Assembly (NCBI GenBank): GCA_049276455.1
Contig: JBASWL010000150.1
Coordinates: 1-25,101, forward strand
Direction of reading: 5' to 3'
DNA: 25,101 bases
Source of the DNA: Georgfuchsia sp049276455
GTDB lineage: Bacteria; Pseudomonadota; Gammaproteobacteria; Burkholderiales; Rhodocyclaceae
Shown here piece by piece: positions 1 through 7,546 of this stretch (position 1 is the stretch's first letter; each line of letters starts with the position of its first letter). Under the pieces are notes generated by a model that was not told the DNA's origin, did not search any database, and was given only the letters and a program-made list of their open reading frames with translations. The position numbers and the translations under genes were made by a program.

Positions 1-240
1 ACTGCCCTGACTACCTGGGGCGAAACGGCGCGTCAGCCAGACGACCAGCATGCCGACAATCGGGGCAAGCAGAAACGGTAGCCAGGGACGATCGTTAGTG
101 ACTTGAAAAAAATTCGCCAATGCCACGTCGGCCAGTTTGGCAAACCCGACCACGGCGAGGCCGGCCATACCGGCCGCGCCCCAGAGGATCAGCCGCGTTC
201 TCCAACGTAAGCTGCTAAAGGGGCCTCTGAAAATTTTCAT
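1..240 (-). CDS. ClC-family chloride channel/transporter, N-terminal part (runs off the left edge)
   Basis: This is the first 80 codons of a gene reading out of the window to the left. It starts at the ATG whose complement is at 238-240. The translated start (MKIFRGPFSSLRWRTRL) is followed by a hydrophobic helix (about residues 18-45), the segment NDRPWLPFLLAPIVGMLVVW and WLTRRFAPGSQGS at the edge. In bacterial ClC proteins this pattern is the first long membrane helix followed by the GSGIP chloride-selectivity motif; GSQGS lies where that motif begins. ClC proteins move chloride through the inner membrane, as channels or as Cl-/H+ exchangers. The gene starts 1 bp after the stop of the OmpA-like lipoprotein gene, so the two are probably co-transcribed. 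The family call rests on the N-terminus alone because the selectivity filter and CBS domains are not visible. Confidence 0.75.
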   Translation of the reverse strand, partial: MKIFRGPFSSLRWRTRLILWGAAGMAGLAVVGFAKLADVALANFFQVTNDRPWLPFLLAPIVGMLVVWLTRRFAPGSQGS

Positions 241-241
241 G

Positions 242-880
242 TTACGGTTTTCCAATAATCTTTAATTCCACGCTTCGAAGTTGCATCTTGCACGCCTCAG
301 AAGAACAAGGGCGATCTACAGTGGTTTCACACCCTCGCGCGTACTTGCGAATTTGTCTGTTCTTGACGCCTTTCTTCACAAGCGCATCCTCAACAGCCTC
401 CATTCGCTTGTTGGCAATTGCAACGCATATTTCCTTGCTTCCCAGTTGATCGGTTCTGCCGATCAACTGTACGTTAATGTTCCGGTCACTGCTCAATTGT
501 CTTGCGATGCTCCGTAATACTTCCTGCGACCTTGTGGAAATATCCGCAGCACCAATTTCAAAAAAGACCGTACTGTCAGGATCAAGAACCAATTCCTGAG
601 CGGATTCTGAAGCTGCTACCCCGGCCTTTTTCAAAGGCAAAAGGGGTGCGGCTGCCGATAGGGGTACGACATCATGCTGATGCCTGGCTTCCGGGGAATG
701 TGGAACAGTGGCTGGAGGTGCTGTCCGGTTCCGTTCCGGGGAAGCAGCGCACCCATAAACCAGCACTATCAAGATTGTCAGTACGAGGGAGGGGTTCAAC
801 TGAAATTTCTGGAGTATTGATTTAATGCGAATTGACGAAATGCAGTCGCTGAGGGTTGTTGATAACAATGTTATTACCAC
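242..880 (-). CDS. OmpA-domain lipoprotein (peptidoglycan-associated type)
   Basis: The 212-residue protein has a long N-terminal lead, a hydrophobic segment (residues 31-43) ending in a lipobox-like VYGC (Cys44), a Pro/Ala-rich linker (45-95) and a C-terminal OmpA-like domain (about 100-212). The domain shows the family features STVFFEIGAADIS, IGRTDQLGS and a final segment RSVELKI. OmpA-like domains bind peptidoglycan, so the protein is probably an outer-membrane lipoprotein that contacts the cell wall. The domain is unusually rich in cysteine (ICVAI, RGCET, RPCSSEACK), which suggests disulfides in the periplasm. The start is uncertain: the longest frame opens with GTG at 878-880 with a weak ribosome site, and the signal sequence would work from a later start. 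It lies directly upstream of the ClC gene. Confidence 0.7.
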   Translation of the reverse strand: MVITLLSTTLSDCISSIRIKSILQKFQLNPSLVLTILIVLVYGCAASPERNRTAPPATVPHSPEARHQHDVVPLSAAAPLLPLKKAGVAASESAQELVLDPDSTVFFEIGAADISTRSQEVLRSIARQLSSDRNINVQLIGRTDQLGSKEICVAIANKRMEAVEDALVKKGVKNRQIRKYARGCETTVDRPCSSEACKMQLRSVELKIIGKP

Positions 881-1178
881 TTATCCGCTTATGCGGCCGT
901 TTTTGCAAGGATTTGCATAATAAGTTCAAATCTATTATATTTGTCCAAATATTATATTTCTTCTTTCCTGCAAGTGGAAACGCCAGATGCGTCGCAGTTC
1001 CTCTTGTTGCAATTTTGGCGAGTTCTTTTGGATGCTGTTAGTTAGCTATGGAGTTGAGAAGCCTCGTGCAGTCTGTCATGAATAAAAGAGCTGATCGGAA
1101 AACTGTTTTGTTTTCGCGCGCATGCTCTAACAGCCGTAATATGTAGCAACCGATTCCCTTGTTCGAGGCTGTATATTT

Positions 1179-1203
1179 GAGGGGCATTGCCCCTCGTTTT
1201 TTT
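1179..1203 (+). terminator. orphan rho-independent terminator
   Basis: A perfect 7-bp stem GAGGGGC/GCCCCTC with a 3-nt loop is followed, after one G, by seven T. In plus orientation this is a textbook intrinsic terminator. No plus-strand protein gene ends upstream of it: the neighbour to the left reads the other way and otsA begins 130 bp to the right. It therefore probably ends a small non-coding RNA or a leader transcript starting somewhere in 900-1150. Confidence 0.75.
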
Positions 1204-1276
1204 GTATTTCCATTTCGCCATTAATGGATTCGGTTGAGCCACAATCTAAGTGGCGGCTTTATTTACGGCAAGATTC

Positions 1277-1310
1277 TTGACCGCTATTGCTTGAAAAACT
1301 GAAATAGCGG
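1277..1310 (+). promoter_or_regulatory. candidate sigma70-like promoter overlapped by an inverted repeat, upstream of otsA
   Basis: TTGACC (1277-1282) and TGAAAT (1300-1305) are separated by 17 bp, a plausible -35/-10 pair. A perfect 8-bp inverted repeat, CCGCTATT (1281-1288) and AATAGCGG (1303-1310), covers the end of the -35 and most of the -10. That placement suits an operator, though it could also be an RNA hairpin. Transcription would begin near 1312, about 20 nt before the otsA ATG with its GGAG at 1324-1327. The promoter call comes from pattern matching only. Confidence 0.4.
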
Positions 1311-1332
1311 ACAGGAACAGAATGGAGATAGC

Positions 1333-3579
1333 ATGAGACTTTCTCTGCGTTTTGTCATTCCGCTGTTAATTATGCTGGGTGTCGTTGCGTATGCAGTGGT
1401 GCCCTTGGTTGACAAGCTCACTTTGCGTTGGTCGATGCACGATCTGGATATTCGCGCATCTTTGATTGCCAATACGATCCAGGAACCTCTTCAAGATCAG
1501 ACAGGCGCCGTTTCACGGACAAAGCTGCTCAGCCTGTTCAAGCGTGTTGCCAATGATGAGCGTATTTATGCCATTGGCTATTGCGCATCGACTGATGCTC
1601 CCATGCTGGCTACATTGCGCATGTCGAAGGCGATACACTGTGACGATCTTGACCAGTTTCGTACCCCGGACGGGAAAATTCTGAATATCGAACGGGGGCT
1701 GTTGCATGTTGCCATCCGGCCGTTGAGTACCGGTTTCAACCCGTCTGGCACTTTGATTCTCATGCACGACATGAGCTTCATAGAGCGGCGCAGTGAGGAA
1801 AGCAAGACCTACCTCTTCTATTTTTTTGCGGGACTCGCGTTTGTCGTTTCCCTCCTGACCGTTATCATCGCGCAACTCAGTTGGCGTGGCTGGATGCAGG
1901 GCATTCGCGCCCTGATGCGGGGTGAAGGTCTGCTGCGACAACCTGCCATGTCGATTAAGGAGCCGGAACTCCGACCGATTGCACGCGACCTGCAGCGACT
2001 GGTAGCAGATCTGGAAGCCGAGCACCGAGCCCGCGACGAAAGTCTGATATCTTGGTCAGCTGAGAGCTTGCGCACAATCCTGCATGCTGAACTGCGTGGC
2101 GAAGACGTCATTGTGGTCTCCAATCGTGAGCCCTATATTCATCAACATATTGATGACCGGATTGAAGTGCATAGTCCAGCCAGCGGTCTGGTAACCGCCC
2201 TGGAGCCAATCATGCGTGCCTGCTCGGGCATCTGGATTGCCCATGGCGGCGGCACAGCCGACCGGGAATCCGTTGACCATAACGACCACGTTGCTGTGCC
2301 ACCGGAAAACCCGGCCTATCAATTGCGCCGAATCTGGCTGAGTGCGGAAGAAGAAGCCGGTTACTACTATGGCTTTTCCAATGAGGGACTCTGGCCGCTA
2401 TGCCATATCGCCCATGTTCGCCCCACGTTCCGTTCCAGCGACTGGGCACACTACGTTGCAGTCAATCAGAAATTCGCCGATGCCGTGGTCAAGGAAGCCA
2501 AGACCAAAGATCCGATTGTGCTGGTGCAGGACTATCACCTCGCACTATTGCCACGCATGTTGCGGGATGCCCTGCCTCATGCCACGATCATAACCTTCTG
2601 GCACATCCCATGGCCAAACCCGGAATCCTTCGCAATCTGTCCCTGGCGCGAAGAAATCATTTCCGGGCTTCTCGGCAGCAGCATTCTCGGTTTTCATACC
2701 CAGTCCCACTGCAACAATTTCGTAGATACAGTGGACCGTTTCATTGAAGCTCGGGTGGACCGTTCAGCATTCGGGGTTACGCTCGGAGGCAAGAAGACCC
2801 TGGTTCGGCGCTATCCTATTTCCATAGATTGGCCGCCAAAAAGATCACTCATGGAGAAATCTACGGATCAGTGCCGCGCAGAAATTCGCAAGGAACTTAA
2901 TCTGCCGGCGAACCAATTCATCGGAATCGGAGTCGATCGTCTTGATTATACCAAGGGCATCATTGAACGCTTCCGCGCAGTGGAGCGCCTGTTTGAACTG
3001 AAGCCGGAGTGGATCGGGCGTTTTACATTTATTCAGATAGCCGCACCAACGCGCACAAACATCTTTGAATACAAATCGCACGAGGAACTGGTGATCAAAA
3101 CGGCGGCTGAAATCAATCAGCGATTTGGTGACAGTACTACGCCTGCAATTATCCTGAAGGTGGAGCATCACGAACCCAAGCAGGTCTACGAGCATTACCG
3201 TGCCGCCGAACTGTGTTTCGTCAGCAGTTTGCATGACGGCATGAATCTGGTCGCCAAGGAATTTATCGCGGCGCGCGAGGATCAGCATGGTGTTCTGTTG
3301 CTGAGCCAGTTTACCGGGGCTGTGCGAGATCTCCCCGAGGCGCTGATCGTCAATCCCTACGATGCAGACCAATGTGCGGCAGCCCTGCATGTTGCCCTTA
3401 CCATGCCGCTTACCGAGCAGCGCGATCGGATGCAGCTGATGCGTGGTTTGGTGTCTGAGTTCAATGTCTATCGCTGGGCCGGTCGCATGTTGCTTGACGC
3501 AGCGACGATGCGACGCCATATTCAGCTTCAGGAGAAGTCGGAAAACTTGAACGAACAGAAGCGCCGATTGCCGTCATGA
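1333..3579 (+). CDS. otsA: membrane-anchored trehalose-6-phosphate synthase with N-terminal sensor-like region
   Basis: The enzyme should join UDP-glucose (or another NDP-glucose) and glucose-6-phosphate to give trehalose-6-phosphate. The GT20 catalytic domain spans about residues 257-730 and carries family motifs: VVSNREPY (261-268), SNEGLWPLCH (349-358), VQDYHLALLP (398-407), WHIPWPN (423-429), VDRLDYTKG (534-542) and SSLHDGMNLVAKEF (631-644). Usual OtsA is about 450-500 residues; this one is 748 because of about 255 extra N-terminal residues: a membrane segment (about 7-27), a predicted periplasmic region (28-159), a second membrane segment (160-181) and a HAMP-like or coiled linker (182-250). 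That layout resembles a membrane sensor input region. The start has GGAG at 1324-1327. The stop overlaps the otsB start (ATGA), so translation is coupled. Confidence 0.93.
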   Translation: MRLSLRFVIPLLIMLGVVAYAVVPLVDKLTLRWSMHDLDIRASLIANTIQEPLQDQTGAVSRTKLLSLFKRVANDERIYAIGYCASTDAPMLATLRMSKAIHCDDLDQFRTPDGKILNIERGLLHVAIRPLSTGFNPSGTLILMHDMSFIERRSEESKTYLFYFFAGLAFVVSLLTVIIAQLSWRGWMQGIRALMRGEGLLRQPAMSIKEPELRPIARDLQRLVADLEAEHRARDESLISWSAESLRTILHAELRGEDVIVVSNREPYIHQHIDDRIEVHSPASGLVTALEPIMRACSGIWIAHGGGTADRESVDHNDHVAVPPENPAYQLRRIWLSAEEEAGYYYGFSNEGLWPLCHIAHVRPTFRSSDWAHYVAVNQKFADAVVKEAKTKDPIVLVQDYHLALLPRMLRDALPHATIITFWHIPWPNPESFAICPWREEIISGLLGSSILGFHTQSHCNNFVDTVDRFIEARVDRSAFGVTLGGKKTLVRRYPISIDWPPKRSLMEKSTDQCRAEIRKELNLPANQFIGIGVDRLDYTKGIIERFRAVERLFELKPEWIGRFTFIQIAAPTRTNIFEYKSHEELVIKTAAEINQRFGDSTTPAIILKVEHHEPKQVYEHYRAAELCFVSSLHDGMNLVAKEFIAAREDQHGVLLLSQFTGAVRDLPEALIVNPYDADQCAAALHVALTMPLTEQRDRMQLMRGLVSEFNVYRWAGRMLLDAATMRRHIQLQEKSENLNEQKRRLPS

Positions 3580-4322
3580 CCATTTCACCGCCGCAGCCGT
3601 CGTCAGATTGGGCTTATTTTCTTGATGTTGACGGCACACTGATCGATATTGCACGTACACCTGATGAGGTTATTATCGGTCGCGATCTGCTGCATCTGAT
3701 TGAAAACCTGCATTCGCTTTGTGATGGCGCCGTTGCGCTGGTCAGCGGCCGCACTCTGGCTGAACTCGATACCCTGCTAGATATGCCGCATTTGCCGATG
3801 TCCGGGCTTCATGGTCTCGAATGGCGTAATGATCCCGCTGGACTTATTCAGCGCCACACAGTACCGGCAAATGGCATTCATGCCATTAGGCAAAAACTCA
3901 TGGCGCTGCAACAACGTTACGCGCAACTGGTTGTTGAGGACAAAGGAACAACTCTCGCACTACATTATCGGCAGGCGCCCCGGTTGGGCGGCTATCTGCA
4001 TCGATGGATTCGCAATCTGGTCAATCCTGAAGACAAGGAATTGCAGGTACAGCCGGGCAAGCGTGTAATCGAGATCAAACCCAAGGGTTATGACAAGGGC
4101 CGCGCCATTGAAACCTTCATGGCACAAAAGCCTTTTACCGGCAGGTTGCCTGTCTTCATTGGCGACGATCTGACTGACGAACACGGGTTCGCCATCATCA
4201 ACCGGATGGGAGGAGTTTCGATCAAGGTCGGTAGGGGGCATACCGTTGCCAACTGCCGCTTGCCAAGCGTAGCCGCAGTACACGATTGGCTATGTCAGTT
4301 GTCAAAGACAAACAATTTGTGA
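3576..4322 (+). CDS. otsB: trehalose-6-phosphate phosphatase
   Basis: This HAD-superfamily phosphatase of 248 residues removes phosphate from trehalose-6-phosphate to give trehalose, the second step after OtsA. HAD motif I is DVDGT (residues 17-21; Asp17 the likely nucleophile, Asp19 the acid/base). The motif II region is VSGRT, and motif IV is GDDLTDE (196-202), which binds Mg2+. Length and motifs match bacterial OtsB. The ATG overlaps the otsA stop by 4 bp (ATGA), indicating translational coupling. The next gene starts 16 bp after its stop, so it belongs to the same operon. It should act in the cytoplasm. Confidence 0.93.
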   Translation: MTISPPQPSSDWAYFLDVDGTLIDIARTPDEVIIGRDLLHLIENLHSLCDGAVALVSGRTLAELDTLLDMPHLPMSGLHGLEWRNDPAGLIQRHTVPANGIHAIRQKLMALQQRYAQLVVEDKGTTLALHYRQAPRLGGYLHRWIRNLVNPEDKELQVQPGKRVIEIKPKGYDKGRAIETFMAQKPFTGRLPVFIGDDLTDEHGFAIINRMGGVSIKVGRGHTVANCRLPSVAAVHDWLCQLSKTNNL

Positions 4323-4338
4323 AACAGGGAGGCAAACA

Positions 4339-6126
4339 TTGCAGTCACTTGATCTTGGCATTATCGGCAATGGCACCATTGGCGCTCTGATCGATTCGCG
4401 AGGCGAAGTCGTCTGGTCCTGTTTTCCACGCCTGGATGGCGACCCGCTGTTCTGTTCCCTGCTGCGGGGCGGCCATGGCAAGGATGATTTCGGCTTTTTT
4501 ACCATCGATCTGGTTGATCTTGCCGAATCGCAACAGCACTATATTGGCAATACGGCGATTCTGGTGACCACCTTGCACGACAAGCAGGGCGGCATTATTG
4601 AAATCACCGATTTCATGCCGCGCTTCGTTAAGAACGAGCGATTATTCCGTCCCTTGAGCCTGTTGCGACGGATCAGGCGCATTGCCGGCAGCCCGCGCAT
4701 TCGCATCCGTCTGCGTCCCGCCTGCCATTATGGGGCGGAGAAGCCAACGATCACCTGGGGCAGCAATCACATCCGTTACGTCACCCCCGAACTGGTGGTG
4801 CGCCTGACGACGAATGCCTCGTTGACGGCGATCCTGCAGGAAACGGCCTTCTTCCTCGAAAATGAAATTACGCTGTTACTTGGTCCGGATGAAACCGTAC
4901 CGGGCGCGGTGGGACAGGTAGGACAACATTTCCTCGACGAAACGGTGAGCTACTGGCGCGGCTGGGTGCGTAACCTTGGCATTCCCTTTGAGTGGCAGGA
5001 CGAGGTGATTCGTGCCGCGATCACGCTCAAAATGAATACCTACGATGATACTGGCGCGATTATCGCCGCGATGACTACCTCGATCCCGGAGGCCCCGGAT
5101 AGCCAGCGCAACTGGGATTACCGCTATTGCTGGCTGCGAGACGGATACTTCGTGGTTAATGCACTCAACCGGCTAGGCGCTACCAAGACGATGGAACGCT
5201 ACCTTGGTTACATCGTGAATATCGCGGCTGGTGTGGCAGACGGTCTGCTGCAACCGGTCTATGGCATTGACGGGCGCGCAAATCTGGATGAAATCGAAGT
5301 GCCTTCGCTACCGGGATATCGCAACATGGGTCCGGTGCGCATTGGCAATCAGGCTTTCAAGCAGGTACAACACGATGTCTACGGTTCCGCGATTCTGGCG
5401 GCAACGCATGTGTTTTTCGACCAACGGCTGACACGAATGGGTGATGAGGCCCTGTTCCAGCGTCTCGAATCGCTGGGTGAAAAGGCGGTTGAACTCTACG
5501 CGAAGCCTGATGCAGGTCTTTGGGAACTGCGACGCCGGGCACGAATACACACTTTTTCGGCGGTGATGTGCTGGGCGGCTTGTGATCGTCTGGCACGGAT
5601 CGCCAATCAACTGGGCCTGGCAAAGAAGGGAATACACTGGCGCGCGCTCAGCGACCGCATCCATCGCGACATTCTGGAACGAGCCTGGAGCAACAGGCGC
5701 AAGAGTTTCGTGTCCACCTTTGGCGGCAGCGAACTCGATGCCAGCCTGCTGCTGCTGGCTGAAGTCGGCTTCATCAGCGCGGAAGATCCCCGCTTTGCTG
5801 CTACCGTTGCCGCGATAGAACGCGAACTCAAGCACGGCGACTTCATTTTTCGCTATGTCGAGAAGGACGATTTTGGTGAGCCGGAAAACGCCTTTCTGGT
5901 CTGTTCCTTCTGGTATGTCAATGCCCTTTCCGCGCTTGGACGCAGGGATGAGGCACGAGAACTGTTTTCCAGGCTGCTCTCTTTCCGCAACCGGCATGGC
6001 CTGCTCGCCGAACACATCAACCCGCGTAGCGGCGAGCATTGGGGTAATTTCGTACAAACATACAGCATGGTAGGGCTTATCAATTCCGCCATCCGTTTAT
6101 CAATCCGCTGGGATCAGGCTTTTTGA
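4339..6126 (+). CDS. glycoside hydrolase family 15 protein (trehalase or glucoamylase type)
   Basis: The 595-residue protein has the bacterial GH15 layout: an N-terminal beta-sandwich region (about 1-210, beginning SLDLGIIGNGTIGALID) and a C-terminal (alpha/alpha)6 barrel (about 215-590). Barrel motifs include NWDYRYCWLRDGYF (258-271), GLWELR with the probable catalytic acid Glu396, and LLAEHINP with the probable base Glu558. The family cuts terminal alpha-glucose linkages; known members include glucoamylases and mycobacterial-type trehalases. Its place directly after otsAB makes trehalose or a related glucoside the likeliest substrate, which is inference. No signal peptide is visible. Translation starts at TTG (4339-4341), supported by AGGGAGG at 4326-4332. 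The stop overlaps the next gene's region. Confidence 0.88.
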   Translation: MQSLDLGIIGNGTIGALIDSRGEVVWSCFPRLDGDPLFCSLLRGGHGKDDFGFFTIDLVDLAESQQHYIGNTAILVTTLHDKQGGIIEITDFMPRFVKNERLFRPLSLLRRIRRIAGSPRIRIRLRPACHYGAEKPTITWGSNHIRYVTPELVVRLTTNASLTAILQETAFFLENEITLLLGPDETVPGAVGQVGQHFLDETVSYWRGWVRNLGIPFEWQDEVIRAAITLKMNTYDDTGAIIAAMTTSIPEAPDSQRNWDYRYCWLRDGYFVVNALNRLGATKTMERYLGYIVNIAAGVADGLLQPVYGIDGRANLDEIEVPSLPGYRNMGPVRIGNQAFKQVQHDVYGSAILAATHVFFDQRLTRMGDEALFQRLESLGEKAVELYAKPDAGLWELRRRARIHTFSAVMCWAACDRLARIANQLGLAKKGIHWRALSDRIHRDILERAWSNRRKSFVSTFGGSELDASLLLLAEVGFISAEDPRFAATVAAIERELKHGDFIFRYVEKDDFGEPENAFLVCSFWYVNALSALGRRDEARELFSRLLSFRNRHGLLAEHINPRSGEHWGNFVQTYSMVGLINSAIRLSIRWDQAF

Positions 6127-6128
6127 AC

Positions 6129-6992
6129 ATGCAAAATTACATTGACTCGTTTATTTCCACCGCTCTGGAGAATGCCGATGGCATTGTGCGCGTCGCGGTT
6201 ATCCTGATATTGATGACCATCCTCCTGAAGCTGACGCGGCGCATCTTTCCACATCTGCGAGATTACATTGCAGCACAACAGGGTAATCATGAGGATAGCC
6301 GCCGCATTATCACGCTCTCCCGTGTGCTGCGTTACTCGGTCAATGTCGTCATTGTGATAGTCGCAGTCATTCTGCTGCTGGGCGAGTTCGGTATTTCTGT
6401 CGCCCCGATCCTGGGTGCCGCCGGTGTGGTTGGACTGGCTATTGGCTTCGGTGCTCAAAGTCTGGTGAAGGATTATTTCACCGGGTTTTTCCTGCTGCTG
6501 GAAAACCAGATACGCATTGGTGATGTCGTTGAAGCCGGGGGCAAAGCCGGCCTGGTCGAAGAGCTTACGTTACGCTACTTGAAGCTGCGCGATTACTCGG
6601 GTAATGTGCATTACATCCCCAACAGCAATATATCCACCGTCACCAACATGAGTCTCGGTTATGCCTATGCTGTTATCGATGCCGGGGTATCCTATGGCAC
6701 GGACATTGACCATGCCATCGCCACGATGTGTGCGGTCGGCGAAGACATGCGGCGTGACCCTGTTATGAAAGACAAGATACTCGACAACCTGGAGATAGCT
6801 GGAGTCGACAACTGGGCCGACTCAGCGATCATCATCCGCTGTCGCTTCAAGGTTGCCCCGCTGGAACAGTGGACCATACGCCGCGAATACCTGAAGCGGC
6901 TCAAGGAATCATTTGACCGAGTCGGGATAGAGATTCCCTTTCCGCATGTCAAGATTATTACCTCCGGAATCGAGAGCAGCGAAGCGAAATAA
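6129..6992 (+). CDS. mscS: MscS-family mechanosensitive ion channel
   Basis: A small-conductance mechanosensitive channel opens when the membrane stretches under hypo-osmotic shock and releases solutes. The protein has about 287 residues and three membrane segments (about 20-38, 66-88 and 93-125, counting from a TTG two codons upstream). The pore helix and its follow-on are typical: ILGAAGVVGLAIGFGAQSLVKDYFTG, with the Gly/Ala-rich packing surface and the Gly-Phe-Gly-Ala-Gln turn. The beta domain begins at LLLENQIRIGDVV, and an alpha/beta C-terminal domain follows. The start could be ATG at 6129 or TTG at 6123, which overlaps the previous stop; coupling to the GH15 gene is likely either way. 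Its position after trehalose genes fits an osmotic-shock release valve. Confidence 0.92.
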   Translation: MQNYIDSFISTALENADGIVRVAVILILMTILLKLTRRIFPHLRDYIAAQQGNHEDSRRIITLSRVLRYSVNVVIVIVAVILLLGEFGISVAPILGAAGVVGLAIGFGAQSLVKDYFTGFFLLLENQIRIGDVVEAGGKAGLVEELTLRYLKLRDYSGNVHYIPNSNISTVTNMSLGYAYAVIDAGVSYGTDIDHAIATMCAVGEDMRRDPVMKDKILDNLEIAGVDNWADSAIIIRCRFKVAPLEQWTIRREYLKRLKESFDRVGIEIPFPHVKIITSGIESSEAK

Positions 6993-7016
6993 GTACTTTC
7001 AGGAAGGAAACTGGCT

Positions 7017-7439
7017 ATGCGCAATGTCTTGTTGGCAGTGGATGGCTCTGAATATTCTGACCGGGCCGTTCATTTTGTCGTTGAGTTTGTGAAACAGCAT
7101 GGCACCATCGAAATTCATGTGGCGAACGTGGAGCCAGCGCCTGTTGAGTGGCAGACACATGGTCTGGAAGAAAAGACTGTCGAAGCCCATTTGAAGTCTG
7201 TGGCTCGCCATGCAATGAAATCGGCGCAAGAAATTCTGCGGTCGGCAGAAATACCTTTCCACACTCATTTCAGTGAGGGCGACGTAGCTAGGGCTTTGGT
7301 ACAACTGGCAGACAAACTGGGCTGCGATGCCATTGTGATGGGCACTCGCGGGTTGGGTGCCGTATCCAATATTGCACTGGGTTCGGTGACCAGCAAGCTG
7401 TTGCATCTGACACATCTGCCAGTGGTTTGCGTAAAGTGA
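7017..7439 (+). CDS. universal stress protein, UspA family
   Basis: The 140-residue protein matches a single Usp domain. It begins MRNVLLAVDGSEYSDRAV (first strand and the Asp that contacts ATP in family members) and ends with the nucleotide-binding loop GTRGLGAVSNIALGSVTSKL, close to the consensus Gx2Gx9G(S/T), followed by a final strand PVVCVK. ATP-binding Usp proteins are cytoplasmic regulators induced under stress; the exact role here cannot be read from sequence. AGGAAGG at about 7001-7007 precedes the start. It lies 24 bp after mscS in the same direction and probably continues the same transcription unit. Confidence 0.9.
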   Translation: MRNVLLAVDGSEYSDRAVHFVVEFVKQHGTIEIHVANVEPAPVEWQTHGLEEKTVEAHLKSVARHAMKSAQEILRSAEIPFHTHFSEGDVARALVQLADKLGCDAIVMGTRGLGAVSNIALGSVTSKLLHLTHLPVVCVK

Positions 7440-7546
7440 AGCGATGAGTCTGTTCCTGCCCTTGTTTTTCCATTGATGCTGATTCCCATTTGAATCCGAC
7501 ATCCGGCCGATACTGATCATTAACGTCAAAGCCGGAAAATCCGAAC

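Larger units (their letters stand above)
881..1332. other. intergenic region between divergent transcription units
   Basis: About 450 bp without a convincing gene. Short frames exist on both strands (about 856-1041 plus, 1042-1242 minus), but they lack ribosome sites and recognisable domains. The left half is AT-rich. The region contains a strong plus-strand intrinsic terminator at 1179-1203 and a palindrome over a promoter-like sequence at 1277-1310, listed separately. Confidence 0.6.

Noticed and set aside
856..1242. Two short frames in the gap before otsA (plus 856-1041, minus 1042-1242)
   Set aside because: No ribosome site, no domain, low-complexity composition; the minus frame runs through the terminator stem.
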